Positions 49,554 to 59,136 of a stretch of DNA of 64,000 nucleotides are shown here, in pieces. Positions within the stretch are counted from its first letter, which is position 1, and the number at the start of each line of letters is the position of its first letter. The stretch covers positions 1 through 64,000 of the forward strand of contig NZ_JAPCWC010000020.1 of assembly GCF_026420865.1 (NCBI RefSeq), read 5' to 3'. Made by a program: the position numbers and the translations under genes. A model generated the notes under the pieces. The model was not told where the DNA came from and ran no database searches. It worked only from the letters and a program-made list of their open reading frames with translations. The stretch is from Novosphingobium clariflavum. Its GTDB lineage: Bacteria; Pseudomonadota; Alphaproteobacteria; Sphingomonadales; Sphingomonadaceae.

Positions 49554-49586
49554 GGGGTTGAAAAATTTAACCAAAACTTCAACCCC
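49554..49586 (+). promoter_or_regulatory. inverted repeat upstream of the GGDEF-EAL gene
   Basis: GGGGTTGAA (49554-49562) pairs with TTCAACCCC (49578-49586) around a 15-nt AT-rich loop, 18 nt before the first ATG of the next gene. It could be an operator or 5'-leader hairpin. Function is unknown. Confidence 0.35.
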
Positions 49587-49604
49587 ACCGGATATCCCCC
49601 GGCC

Positions 49605-51302
49605 ATGGGTAGCCGTTCTGGGGGGACACATCCCGTGAAGATTGCATTGGTCGCACAGCCGGATAACGCCGGCGATGATTTCGATGGCGACCGCCAGATC
49701 GACATCATCGCACTCGGCATCGTCACGGCCGCGATCCTTCTCTTCATCGCCACCGGCAGCGAAGTGGGCCCCGACGTCGTCAAGTCACTGCTCGGCCACG
49801 GCCCCGGCCCCGACAATTTCATCCTCAACGCCTTCCTGCTCAACGTGGCGATCATCATCTTCGGGTGGAGCCGCTATCGCCAGCTCTGCGAAGAGATCCA
49901 GCTGCGCAAGAAGGCCGAGCGCCAGGCCCGGCGCCTGGCCGAAACCGATCCGCTGACCGGCTTCCTCAACCGCCGCAGCTTCAACGACGCCGTCGACACG
50001 ATGGTCCGCCAGGCCGCGCTCACCGGCGACCGCGCGGTGACGCTGATCATGATCGACCTCGACAATTTCAAGCAGGTCAACGACTTCAACGGCCACAACA
50101 CCGGCGACCGGCTGCTCCAGGAATGCGCCAAACGCATCACCGGCTGCCTGCCCTCGCAGGCGCTGGTCAGCCGCATCGGCGGCGACGAGTTCGCCGTTGC
50201 CGTGGAGTTCGACCGCAACCGGGCAGACCGCATCGACGGCATCGCCGCCTCGCTGGTCGAAGCCATCGCCCAGAGCGCGACGATCAACGCCATCAGCATC
50301 GAGGTCACCGCCTCGATCGGCCTCGCCCGCAGCGACAGCCTCGCGCGCGGCGGCACCCTGCCCGACGCCCGCACCCTGCTCGAGATGGCGGACATCGCCA
50401 TGTACCACTCCAAGCGCCAGGGCCGGAACAGCTACTTCTGGTTCGAAGCCCCGATGGCCGATGAGATGCGTTTCCGCAACGAACTCGAATACGGCATCCG
50501 CAAGGGCGTGGCGCGCGGCGAATTCGTGCCGTTCTACGAGCAGCAGATCGACCTGCAGACCGGTGAACTGACCGGCTTCGAGATGCTCGCGCGCTGGGAT
50601 TCCCCCCAGTTCGGCATCGTCTCGCCCGACATCTTCATCCCCATCGCCGAGGAAATCGGCGTGATCGCCGAGCTTTCCGAAAGCGTGATCGCCCAGGCCC
50701 TGGAAGACGCCAAGGCCTGGGACCAGAAACTGACGCTGGCGGTCAACATCTCGCCGATCCAGCTGCGCGATCCCTGGTTTGCGCAGAAGCTGCTCAAGAT
50801 CCTGCTGGAAGCCAATTTCCCGCCGCACCGGCTGGAAATCGAGATCACCGAATCGTGCCTGCACCAGAACCTGGCGCAAGTCCGCTCGCTGATCACCAGC
50901 CTCAAGAACCAGGGGATCACGATCAGCCTCGACGATTTCGGCACCGGCTACAGCTCGCTAGCGCAGCTGCGCAGCCTGCCGTTCGACCGCATCAAGATCG
51001 ACCGCTCGTTCGTGTCCAGCATTGCCGAGAACAAGGACAGCGCCGCCATCGTCCATGCCATCGCCATGCTCGGCAAGGGCATGGACCTGCCGATCACCGC
51101 CGAGGGCATCGAGACCGGCGACGTGCTCGAACATTTGCTCAAGTACGACAAGATCAAGGGCCAGGGCTATCTTTACGGGCGCCCTCGCCCCGCCGCGGAG
51201 CTGGCCGAATGGCTCGGCACGATCGGCATCGTTGCCAACGGCGACGTGGCGCAGGAAGTGTTCTCGATCGCCCAGCAAGTGCCCAGGACCAGCGTCGGAT
51301 AG
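49605..51302 (+). CDS. bifunctional diguanylate cyclase/phosphodiesterase (GGDEF-EAL)
   Basis: The 565-residue membrane protein has two helices (about 34-51 and 72-89) and a coiled coil. The GGDEF domain (about 112-275) has an intact RIGGDEF, and the EAL domain (about 295-540) has EML in place of EAL, NISPIQL, ITES, DDFGTGYSSL, KIDRSFV and AEGIET. Both activities on cyclic di-GMP appear possible. GTG 49635, after a G-rich run, is an alternative start. Confidence 0.88.
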   Translation: MGSRSGGTHPVKIALVAQPDNAGDDFDGDRQIDIIALGIVTAAILLFIATGSEVGPDVVKSLLGHGPGPDNFILNAFLLNVAIIIFGWSRYRQLCEEIQLRKKAERQARRLAETDPLTGFLNRRSFNDAVDTMVRQAALTGDRAVTLIMIDLDNFKQVNDFNGHNTGDRLLQECAKRITGCLPSQALVSRIGGDEFAVAVEFDRNRADRIDGIAASLVEAIAQSATINAISIEVTASIGLARSDSLARGGTLPDARTLLEMADIAMYHSKRQGRNSYFWFEAPMADEMRFRNELEYGIRKGVARGEFVPFYEQQIDLQTGELTGFEMLARWDSPQFGIVSPDIFIPIAEEIGVIAELSESVIAQALEDAKAWDQKLTLAVNISPIQLRDPWFAQKLLKILLEANFPPHRLEIEITESCLHQNLAQVRSLITSLKNQGITISLDDFGTGYSSLAQLRSLPFDRIKIDRSFVSSIAENKDSAAIVHAIAMLGKGMDLPITAEGIETGDVLEHLLKYDKIKGQGYLYGRPRPAAELAEWLGTIGIVANGDVAQEVFSIAQQVPRTSVG

Positions 51303-51349
51303 CGCCCTCAAGACTGGACCTGAGGGCGCCGAACGCATACATCGCGCCC

Positions 51350-52180
51350 ATGCGGATCGACTTCACCAAGATGCATGGGCTCGGCAACGACTTTGTCGTG
51401 CTCGATGGACGCACCGGCGCGCTGCCGCCGATCGACGCGGCCTTTGCCGCGGCGCTGGCGGACCGCCACACCGGCATCGGCTGCGACCAGCTGATCGTGC
51501 TGGCCCCGTCCGACCTCGGCGACTTCCAGATGCTGATCTTCAATGCCGACGGCAGCCAGGTGGAAGCCTGCGGCAATGCCACACGTGCGGTCGGCCTGCT
51601 TCATGGACGCCCCGCCACGATCGAGACGCTCGGCGGCATCGTCTCGACCACCCCCACCGACACCGGCATTTCCGTCGAGATGGGCAAGCCGCGCTTCGGC
51701 TGGCAGGACATCCCGCTCGGCTATGCGATGGACACCCACGCCATGCCGGTCGCCTGGGAGGAGCTGGTCAATCCCATCGCCGTCAACGTCGGCAATCCGC
51801 ATGCGATCTTCTTCGTCGAGGATCCCTACCGCATCGACATGGCCCGCCTCGGCCCGCTGGTCGAGAACGACCCGATCTTCCCCGAGCGGGTAAACGTCAA
51901 TGTTGCCGCCGTGACCGCGCGCGATGCCATCACGCTGCGCGTCTGGGAGCGCGGCGCCGGGCTTACCCGTGCCTGCGGCACCGGTGCCTGCGCAACGGCC
52001 ATCGGCGCGATGAAGCGCGGCCTTGTCGACCGCAAGGTCACCGTAACCCTGCCCGGCGGCCCGCTCACCATCGAATGGCGCGGCGACGATGTGATCGTGA
52101 TGACCGGCCCCGCCACCGAATCGTTCCGCGGCTCGTTCGAAACCGCCGACTACGGCATCCCGGACAAGGTCCCCGCTTGA
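51350..52180 (+). CDS. dapF: diaminopimelate epimerase
   Basis: From ATG 51350 the 276-residue enzyme has both catalytic cysteines, in VEACGNATRAVG (about residue 74) and TRACGTGACATA (about 209), plus the MHGLGNDFVV start. It converts LL- to meso-diaminopimelate for lysine and peptidoglycan. The stop overlaps the mtaB start (TTGA). Confidence 0.96.
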   Translation: MRIDFTKMHGLGNDFVVLDGRTGALPPIDAAFAAALADRHTGIGCDQLIVLAPSDLGDFQMLIFNADGSQVEACGNATRAVGLLHGRPATIETLGGIVSTTPTDTGISVEMGKPRFGWQDIPLGYAMDTHAMPVAWEELVNPIAVNVGNPHAIFFVEDPYRIDMARLGPLVENDPIFPERVNVNVAAVTARDAITLRVWERGAGLTRACGTGACATAIGAMKRGLVDRKVTVTLPGGPLTIEWRGDDVIVMTGPATESFRGSFETADYGIPDKVPA

Positions 52181-53367
52181 CCGTCGAAGTCCACTCGCTC
52201 GGCTGCCGCCTCAATATCTCCGAAAGCGAAACCCTGCGCGGCCTGCTTGGCGGCGCGGCCGAAGCCGCTGGGGATCTCGTGGTCGTCAATTCCTGCGCGG
52301 TCACGGCAGAAGCGGTGCGCCAGACGCGGCAGACGATCCGCCGCGCGCGCAAGGAACGGCCGGATGCGCGCCTCATCGTCACCGGCTGCGCGGCGGAAGT
52401 CGAGCGCGAGATGCTCTGCGCGATGCCGGAAGTGGACGGTATCGTCGCCAATGCCGCCAAGCTGGACCCGCGGGCCTGGAACGTGCCGGCCGCGCCGCCC
52501 GTGCGCCAGCACCGCGCCTATACGCGTGGTTTCGTGCAAGTGCAGAACGGCTGCGACCATGCCTGCACCTTCTGCGTGATCCCGCAAGGGCGCGGCCCCA
52601 GCCGCTCCTGCACCATCGCCGAAGTGCTGGCCGACATCGCCGTCCATGCCGACAAGGGCGTACAGGAAGTCGTGCTGACCGGCGTCGACCTCACCTCGTG
52701 GGGCGGCGACCTCGACGGCGCGCCGCGCCTGGGCTCGCTCTGCGAGGCGATCCTCGCCCGCTTCCCTGCCCTGCCGCGCCTGCGCCTCTCCTCGATCGAC
52801 GGCGCGGAAGTGGATGCCCGGCTGTTCGAGCTGCTGGCCAGCGAAGCGCGGCTGATGCCGCATGTCCACCTCTCGCTCCAGCACGGCGACGACCTGATCC
52901 TTAAGCGCATGAAGCGGCGCCACAGCCGCGCCGAGGCCGTGACGCTGGTCAGCAACCTCAAGGCCCGCCGCCCGGACATCGCGATCGGCGCCGACCTCAT
53001 CGCCGGTTTCCCGACCGAGAGCGAGGAGGCCCACGCCGCAAACCTGTCCATCGTGCGCGCACTCGATGTGGTGCATGGCCATGTCTTCCCTTATTCGCCG
53101 CGCCCCGGCACCCCCGCCGCGCGCATGCCCGCGGTGGACGGTGCCACCATCCGCCGCCGCGCCGCGCAGCTGCGCGAGGCGATTGCCGAAACCCGCGCAC
53201 GCTGGCTTGCCGGTCTCATCGGCCAGCCGCTATCGGTGCTTGCCGAAAGAGGCGGCACCGGCCATGCGCAGAACTACGCGAAAGTCCGCGTGCCCGAATC
53301 CGTTCCGGCCGGCACGCTGGTCCGCGTCACGCCCGCAAGGGTAGTCGAAGGAATACTGGAAGCATGA
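52177..53367 (+). CDS. mtaB: tRNA t6A37 methylthiotransferase MtaB
   Basis: The TTG start at 52177 overlaps dapF by 4 nt. The 396-residue protein has an N-terminal UPF0004 domain (SLGCRLNISESE, VVNSCAVTAEA, VTGCAAE), the radical-SAM cluster NGCDHACTFCVIP near residue 125, and a C-terminal TRAM-like end. It adds the methylthio group to t6A37 of tRNA. The tight dapF-mtaB-ftsY arrangement is standard in sphingomonads. Confidence 0.92.
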   Translation: MTVEVHSLGCRLNISESETLRGLLGGAAEAAGDLVVVNSCAVTAEAVRQTRQTIRRARKERPDARLIVTGCAAEVEREMLCAMPEVDGIVANAAKLDPRAWNVPAAPPVRQHRAYTRGFVQVQNGCDHACTFCVIPQGRGPSRSCTIAEVLADIAVHADKGVQEVVLTGVDLTSWGGDLDGAPRLGSLCEAILARFPALPRLRLSSIDGAEVDARLFELLASEARLMPHVHLSLQHGDDLILKRMKRRHSRAEAVTLVSNLKARRPDIAIGADLIAGFPTESEEAHAANLSIVRALDVVHGHVFPYSPRPGTPAARMPAVDGATIRRRAAQLREAIAETRARWLAGLIGQPLSVLAERGGTGHAQNYAKVRVPESVPAGTLVRVTPARVVEGILEA

Positions 53368-54320
53368 GTACCGACGGCCAGAACCCTGAAACTCTGGGGG
53401 CTGAACGCGACTGGTCCGACCGCCTGTTCGGCGGTTTTCGCAAGACCACCGAACGCCTGAGCGAGAACCTGTCCGGCATCGTCGGCAAGACCACGCTGGA
53501 AGAAGCGCAGCTCGACGACATCGAGGACGCGCTGATCATGTCGGACCTCGGCCCCCGGGCCGCCGCCCGCATCCGCGCCCGTCTTGCCGCCGAACGCTTC
53601 GAGCGGGATGCCGACGAGCGCGCGATCATGGAAGTTGTCGCCCGCGAGATCGCCGAGATCCTGCGTCCGGTGGCCAAGCCGCTCGACGTCGTCGCCTTCC
53701 CGCGCCCGCAGGTGATCCTGGTCATCGGCGTCAACGGATCGGGCAAGACGACCACGATCGCCAAACTCGCGCACTTGTTCCAGGAGCAGGACTATTCGGT
53801 CATGCTCGCCGCCGGTGACACCTTCCGCGCAGCCGCCATCGGCCAGCTCGGCGTCTGGGCGGACCGCCTGGGCATTCCGCTGGTCAAGGGCCCCGAGGGC
53901 GGCGACCCGGCCTCGATCGTGTTCGACGCGGTCAAGGCCGCGACCGAACAGGGCATCGACGCACTGATCGTCGACACCGCCGGCCGCCTCCAGAACAAGC
54001 GCGAACTGATGGACGAGCTGTCCAAGATCCGCCGCGTGCTCGGCCGCCTCAATCCCGAGGCGCCGCACGACGTGGTGCTGGTGCTCGACGCCACCAACGG
54101 CCAGAACGCGCTCTCGCAGATCGAGATCTTCAAGGAAGTGGCGGGCGTTTCCGGCCTGATCATGACCAAGCTCGACGGCACCGCGCGCGGCGGCGTCCTC
54201 GTCGCGGCGGCCGAACAGTATGGCCTGCCGATCCACGCCATTGGCGTCGGCGAGAAGATCGACGACCTGCGCCCCTTCAACCCGGACCTGCTGGCCCGCG
54301 TGATTGCCGGGATCGCCTGA
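53364..54320 (+). CDS. ftsY: signal recognition particle receptor FtsY
   Basis: The 318-residue GTPase has an NG domain: NG linker and P-loop GVNGSGKTTTIAKLA (about 121-135), DTFRAAAIGQL, DTAGRLQNKREL and TKLDGTARGG. The acidic A domain is short. It docks ribosome-SRP complexes at the membrane. It overlaps mtaB by 4 nt and ispZ by 1 nt. Confidence 0.96.
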   Translation: MSTDGQNPETLGAERDWSDRLFGGFRKTTERLSENLSGIVGKTTLEEAQLDDIEDALIMSDLGPRAAARIRARLAAERFERDADERAIMEVVAREIAEILRPVAKPLDVVAFPRPQVILVIGVNGSGKTTTIAKLAHLFQEQDYSVMLAAGDTFRAAAIGQLGVWADRLGIPLVKGPEGGDPASIVFDAVKAATEQGIDALIVDTAGRLQNKRELMDELSKIRRVLGRLNPEAPHDVVLVLDATNGQNALSQIEIFKEVAGVSGLIMTKLDGTARGGVLVAAAEQYGLPIHAIGVGEKIDDLRPFNPDLLARVIAGIA

Positions 54321-54973
54321 TGACCACGGAATCCGCCGCTCCCCAGAAGCCGAAATCGAGCTGGGTCAACCTCGTCGTCGATTTTGGCCCGCTGCTGGTC
54401 TTTTTCCTCGCCTACAAGCATTTCTCGCCGCCGGGGGACGCCAATCCGGTGGCGACCGTCACCGCCGTCATCAAGGGCACCATGGCCTTCATGGTGGCGA
54501 CCGTGATCGCGCTGGGCCTGTCGAAATGGCGGCTTGGCCATATCTCGCCGATGCTCTGGCTGACGACCGTGCTGATCGTCGGCTTCGGCGCCCTCACCGT
54601 GGTGTTCCACGATGCCTTCTGGATCCAGATCAAGCCCACCGCCGTCTACCTGATGTTCGCGGGCGTGCTGTTCTTCGGCCTCATGCGCGGCAAGCCGATG
54701 CTCAAAGTCCTGCTCCAGTCCGCCTTCGAGGGCCTCAGCGACGAAGGCTGGCTCAAGCTCTCGCGCAACTGGGCGTGGTTCTTCCTGTTCCTGGCGGTGC
54801 TCAACACCGCACTAGTCTTCACCGTCAGCTTCGAGGCCTGGCTTCAGGCCAAGCTCTGGGGCTTCACCGTGCTGTCCTTCGTCTTCACTTTCTCGCAGCT
54901 GCCGATGGTGCTGAAGCACGGCATGGGCGAGGCGGCGAAGGAAGAAGTGATCGAGAACCCGCCGCACGACTGA
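54320..54973 (+). CDS. ispZ: septation protein A (YciB family)
   Basis: The 217-residue inner membrane protein has five or six helices and the family pattern VVDFGPLLVFFLAYKHF, WIQIKPTAVYLMFAGVLFFGL and LSRNWAWFFLFLAVLNTAL. It is involved in cell-envelope and septum integrity. It is the last gene of the dapF-mtaB-ftsY-ispZ run. Confidence 0.9.
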   Translation: MTTESAAPQKPKSSWVNLVVDFGPLLVFFLAYKHFSPPGDANPVATVTAVIKGTMAFMVATVIALGLSKWRLGHISPMLWLTTVLIVGFGALTVVFHDAFWIQIKPTAVYLMFAGVLFFGLMRGKPMLKVLLQSAFEGLSDEGWLKLSRNWAWFFLFLAVLNTALVFTVSFEAWLQAKLWGFTVLSFVFTFSQLPMVLKHGMGEAAKEEVIENPPHD

Positions 54974-55100
54974 CGCGCGCGTCTGACGCGCACGACAGAG
55001 ACGCATGCCAGCGGCCCTGGGGCGGCGAGCATGATGCCGCCGCCGTTCCATCGGGCCGTCCATGAACGGCCCGGCAGCAGCAGGGTACCAGCGGGACCGC

Positions 55101-55817
55101 ATGCAGACCATCGATACCATCGTCATCGTCGGCCGCACCAACAGGGCACGGGAATCCGACGCGATCCGAAGCATGGTCAACTGCCTCCATAGCGAAGGCT
55201 ATGCGCTGCATTGGTTCGAATCGAAATACCGCACCTCCTACGACCGCATGACCGAATGGATCGATCGCCACTGCCCGGTCGTCAGCACATCGAATCGCGG
55301 CAGATTTCAGCGTCTACGCCGCGCCGTGCGCTTGGCCTTGCGACTGGCGCTGATCGCAGGTGACCGTCATCGCCTGGATCACGGCTACGCCATCCGGCAC
55401 GGCATCATCGCCAATGAGGCGCGTGAACTCGGCTTGCTGCTCGACGGGATGGCCAAAGGCTCGATCGGACTGATCACCCACTCCGCGGGTGGCATAGCGG
55501 CCACCCGCATCGCCGCGCATCCCGCGATCGCCGCGATTGCCTGCTTCGGTTACCCGTTCCAACACCCCGACAATCCGCCCGAAGCGTACCGCACGCAGCA
55601 TCTGCCCGGCGTGAACAAACCCATGCTGCTGCTGCAAGGCGAGCGGGATCCCTATGGCAATGATCCCGTGGTGCTGAAGGACAGGCTGCCCGGCCATGCC
55701 CGGATCACGATGCTTGCCTGCGATCACGATTGCGACAGACTGGAAACCAGCGAATTCGAACGCGCCTTGCGTACCTTGCGAGCGCTCTTCGATGGAACTG
55801 CCGCCCGCACGGCCTGA
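55101..55817 (+). CDS. alpha/beta hydrolase, dienelactone-hydrolase-like
   Basis: From ATG 55101 the 238-residue protein has a nucleophile elbow in LITHSAGGIA and a late His in LACDHDCDR, with an acidic residue in LQGERDPYG. This gives a plausible Ser-Asp-His triad. The N-terminus (DTIVIVGRTN) is not a signal peptide. Substrate is unknown. A start 39 nt earlier is possible. Confidence 0.65.
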   Translation: MQTIDTIVIVGRTNRARESDAIRSMVNCLHSEGYALHWFESKYRTSYDRMTEWIDRHCPVVSTSNRGRFQRLRRAVRLALRLALIAGDRHRLDHGYAIRHGIIANEARELGLLLDGMAKGSIGLITHSAGGIAATRIAAHPAIAAIACFGYPFQHPDNPPEAYRTQHLPGVNKPMLLLQGERDPYGNDPVVLKDRLPGHARITMLACDHDCDRLETSEFERALRTLRALFDGTAARTA

Positions 55818-55851
55818 CGCGTTTCCAGACCACGTTTCGCTGCATGGCGAC

Positions 55852-55888
55852 GGGGCATGGTCCATGCAACGTGCACGGACCATGCCCC
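55852..55888. terminator. 12-bp perfect hairpin between convergent hydrolase and kup
   Basis: GGGGCATGGTCC (55852-55863) pairs exactly with GGACCATGCCCC (55877-55888); the 13-nt loop contains a further TGCA pair. It lies between two convergent stop codons, consistent with a bidirectional terminator, though no T-run follows. Confidence 0.7.
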
Positions 55889-55903
55889 AGCATAGCCGGT
55901 TGG

Positions 55904-57859
55904 TCAGATCTCCAGCTGGCTGCCCAGTTCCACCACGCGGTTGGTCGGCAGGCGGAAGAACTCCATGGCGCTGGCGGCATTGCGCATCATCCAGGCGAAG
56001 AGCTTTTCGCGCCAGATCGCCATGCCGGGCTTGGAGGAAGGCACCAGGGTCTGGCGCGAGAGGAAGAAGCTGGTCTTCATCATCTCGAACGGACCGCCGC
56101 AGATCTCGTAATGGGCGAGCGCGGCCGGCACGTCGGTCTCCTCCATGAAGCCGTAGCGCAGCGTCATGCGGTAGAAACCCTGACCCAGCTCGGTCATCGA
56201 ATAACGCTCGGCAGGCTCGACATAGGGCACGTCCTGCACCTCGACCGTCAGCACCACCACACGCTCATGCAGCACCTTGTTGTGCTTGATGTTGTGCAGC
56301 AGCGCCGAAGGCACCCCGGCGTTGGTCGAGGCCATGAAGATCGCCGTGCCCGGCACGCGCGCGGCCGAGCCATGCGCGCTCTTGGCAAAGACGTTGAGCG
56401 GCAGCGCCGCCTCGGTCATGCGTTCGCGCATCAGGCGGCGGCCCTTGTTCCACGTCGTCAGCAAGGTGAAGGCGATGCCGCCGATCATCAGCGGGAACCA
56501 GCCGCCATCCTTGATCTTGGTGGCGTTGGCCGCGAAGTAGGCGCCATCGACCACGAAGAAGGTGACGATCACCGGGATCGCCTGCCACAGCTTCCAGCGC
56601 CACAGCACGATCAGCAGCACGCTCATCAGACAGGTGTCGATCAGCATCGCCCCGGTCACCGCGATGCCGTAGGCGGAGGCGAGGTTCGACGAGTTCTGGA
56701 ACACCAGGACCAGCACGATCACCCCGGTCATCAGCGCCCAGTTGACGAAGGGAATATAGATCTGGCCGACTTCGTGCTCGCTGGTGTGGCGGGTCGAAAG
56801 GCGGGGAATGAAGCCCAGCTGCATCGCCTGGTGGGTGATCGAGAACGCGCCCGAGATCACCGCCTGACTGGCGATAAAGGTGGCGCAGGTCGCCAGGATC
56901 ACCAGCGGCAGGCGCAGGTTCTCGGGGGCGAGATGGAAGAACGGGTTCTCCATCGCCTCGGCCGCCGACGCATCGTCGAGGCCCAGGATCATCGCCGCCT
57001 GGCCGAAATAGTTGATCAGCAGGCACGGCATGACGAAACCGAACCACGAGAGGCGCAGCGGACCGCGGCCGAAGTGGCCCATGTCCGAATAGAGCGCCTC
57101 AGCGCCGGTCACCGCCAGCACCACCGAACCCAGTGCGAGGAAGCCCAGCACCTTGTCGGTCATGAAGAACTGGATCGCGTACCACGGGTTCAGCGCCACC
57201 AGCACATGGGGCAACTGCACCAGATGGTAGATGCCCAGCACCGCCAGCACCGTGAAGTAGACCACCATGACCGGCGCGAACAGCGCCCCGACTTTGGCCG
57301 TACCGCTCTTCTGGATGACAAACAGCGCCACCAGCAGCACCAGCGCGATCGGCAGCACGAAAGGCGCAAGGTCGCTCTGAACCACGGTCAGGCCCTCGAC
57401 CGCGGATAGCACCGAGACGGCAGGGGTGATCATCGAATCGCCGTAGAACAGCGAGGTCGCAAAGACGCCCAGCAGCACCACCAGCGGGCCCCATCGCGAC
57501 TTGCGGATCACGCCCGAGATCAGCGCCACGAGCGCAAGGCTGCCGCCCTGCCCCTTGTTGTCCGCCCGCATCAGGATGCCGACGTACTGGACCGACACGA
57601 CCAGCGTCATCGACCAGAAGATCAGGCTGACGACGCCGAGGATGTGCAGTTCGTCGATCGCCAGCGGATGCGGGCCGACGAAGGTTTCGCGAAAGGCGTA
57701 AAGCGGGCTCGTGCCGATATCGCCGAAGACGACCCCGACGGCGCCGAGCGCCAGCTTGGTGATATTTCCGGAGCCATGCCCCCCGGCAGGCGTTTTCCGG
57801 CCTGTAGCCGGATCGATCACTGTCGGGACCTCAGCGGTATCCGAACTTGCAACACTCAT
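55904..57859 (-). CDS. kup: potassium uptake protein Kup
   Basis: From ATG 57859 the 651-residue protein has about 12 membrane helices and the KUP motifs ALGAVGVVFGDIGTSPLYA, YGDSMITPAVSVLSAVEGL and GAEALYSDMGHFG. A soluble C-terminal domain follows. It imports K+ with protons. The acidic N-terminal extension before the first helix is about 30 residues. Confidence 0.95.
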   Translation of the reverse strand: MSVASSDTAEVPTVIDPATGRKTPAGGHGSGNITKLALGAVGVVFGDIGTSPLYAFRETFVGPHPLAIDELHILGVVSLIFWSMTLVVSVQYVGILMRADNKGQGGSLALVALISGVIRKSRWGPLVVLLGVFATSLFYGDSMITPAVSVLSAVEGLTVVQSDLAPFVLPIALVLLVALFVIQKSGTAKVGALFAPVMVVYFTVLAVLGIYHLVQLPHVLVALNPWYAIQFFMTDKVLGFLALGSVVLAVTGAEALYSDMGHFGRGPLRLSWFGFVMPCLLINYFGQAAMILGLDDASAAEAMENPFFHLAPENLRLPLVILATCATFIASQAVISGAFSITHQAMQLGFIPRLSTRHTSEHEVGQIYIPFVNWALMTGVIVLVLVFQNSSNLASAYGIAVTGAMLIDTCLMSVLLIVLWRWKLWQAIPVIVTFFVVDGAYFAANATKIKDGGWFPLMIGGIAFTLLTTWNKGRRLMRERMTEAALPLNVFAKSAHGSAARVPGTAIFMASTNAGVPSALLHNIKHNKVLHERVVVLTVEVQDVPYVEPAERYSMTELGQGFYRMTLRYGFMEETDVPAALAHYEICGGPFEMMKTSFFLSRQTLVPSSKPGMAIWREKLFAWMMRNAASAMEFFRLPTNRVVELGSQLEI

Positions 57860-57976
57860 TCCAGCGCCCCGTAATGGCCTTGTCGGGTGATGGCATCGGA
57901 TAACGATGTCATGCCGCGACAAGCGCCCGCCGTTAGCAGCATGCCAAGGGGCAGGCAACGATACTTAGTCGGTCGT

Positions 57977-58717
57977 TCACCGTGACGTTACGGGATTGGC
58001 GGAATCCGGCGATTCGGAGTTGGGCTGCCCTGCCCCGCCGCCCCCGCCGACACCGCCCTGCGCGGCGATGAAGGCGTCCAGCCGGGCCAGTTGCTGGGCG
58101 AGAATCGGCCGCCATTTCACATCCTTGGGTGCGCGGGCCAGCAAGTCTGCCCAGAGCGCACGGCCTTCGGCAAGCTTGCCGCTCTGCGCCAGTGCCAGGC
58201 CCAGGAAGAACGGCGGACCGGCCGCATCGGGATCGGACTTTGCGGCCCGGCGATAGGCATAGGCCGCCGCCGGGGTCAGCTGGCCATCGGCATGGGCTAC
58301 CAGCGCGTTGCCGAGCGAAAGCCAGGCATCCGAGCGATAGGCGCGGACATCGGGATCCTTGGCAGGCTCCGCCGGTTCGTTCTCGACCGTGCCGCGCAGC
58401 ACTTCGGCGGCATCGGCGTATTCGCCGTGCCGGGCCAGCCCGTCGGCGATCACCACCCAGCGATCGCTCGGCGGCAGCACGCTCGAACTGAACGTGGCGC
58501 GCGCCTGTGCGAAGAACTCGCCCAGTTCGCCTGAACGGCCCTCCTCGGCGTCCTTGGGCGCACCGGGCTGCGCGGGCGTGCCTTGCGCGGCATAACCGGC
58601 GATTCCGAGCGCCAGCGCGGCGGCCACCGCCTCGCGCCCGCCCTTGGGAACCTTGAAGACAAAGACGGCCAGCGCGAAAACCGCCAGTGCCAGCACGGCC
58701 ACGAGAACCCAGGTCAT
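57977..58717 (-). CDS. ccmI: cytochrome c maturation TPR protein (CcmI/CycH-like)
   Basis: The 246-residue protein has two N-terminal hydrophobic helices (residues 3-21, 30-45) and a periplasmic TPR region (RWVVIADGLARHGEYADAAEVLRG, AWLSLGNALVAHADGQLTPAAAYAYRRA, FFLGLALAQSGKLAEGRALW). CcmI binds apocytochrome c and presents it to the CcmF/CcmH ligase. The Gly/Pro-rich end is probably disordered. It overlaps ccmH by 4 nt. Confidence 0.8.
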   Translation of the reverse strand: MTWVLVAVLALAVFALAVFVFKVPKGGREAVAAALALGIAGYAAQGTPAQPGAPKDAEEGRSGELGEFFAQARATFSSSVLPPSDRWVVIADGLARHGEYADAAEVLRGTVENEPAEPAKDPDVRAYRSDAWLSLGNALVAHADGQLTPAAAYAYRRAAKSDPDAAGPPFFLGLALAQSGKLAEGRALWADLLARAPKDVKWRPILAQQLARLDAFIAAQGGVGGGGGAGQPNSESPDSANPVTSR

Positions 58718-59136
58718 GCCTGTCCTCCCTTGCGGAACCGGCCGCGCAGCAGCAGCCCCGCCAGCGCCAGCAGCGCGAGCGGCACCGCGAACAGCGGCCA
58801 GGTCAGCGTGGTCACGCGCGGCGCGTAGCTCACGTAATCACCGTAACGCTCGACCAGCCAGGCGCGAATCGCCTCGGGATCTTCCCCTGCGGCAATGCGC
58901 TCGCGCACGAGACTGCGCATCGATCCGGCGATCGGCGCATCCGAATCGGCGATCGACTGGCTCTGGCACTGCAGGCAGCGCAGCGAAACCATCAGCGCCT
59001 GTGCTGCCTGCTCCTTGGCCGGATCGTCGAGCTGGCGATAGGCATAAGGCGCGGTGGACTGCTCCTCCTGCGCCATGACCGGCGCGACCGCGCAGAGCGC
59101 GAAAGCCGTCAGCAGAATGGCAAGCAGGCGCCTCAC
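58714..59136 (-). CDS. ccmH: cytochrome c maturation protein CcmH
   Basis: The 140-residue protein has a cleavable signal peptide (AFALCAVAPVMAQ), the redox motif LRCLQCQSQS (CxxC near residue 54) and a C-terminal membrane anchor. It keeps the apocytochrome heme site reduced for ligation. It overlaps dsbE and ccmI by 4 nt each. Confidence 0.92.
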   Translation of the reverse strand: MRRLLAILLTAFALCAVAPVMAQEEQSTAPYAYRQLDDPAKEQAAQALMVSLRCLQCQSQSIADSDAPIAGSMRSLVRERIAAGEDPEAIRAWLVERYGDYVSYAPRVTTLTWPLFAVPLALLALAGLLLRGRFRKGGQA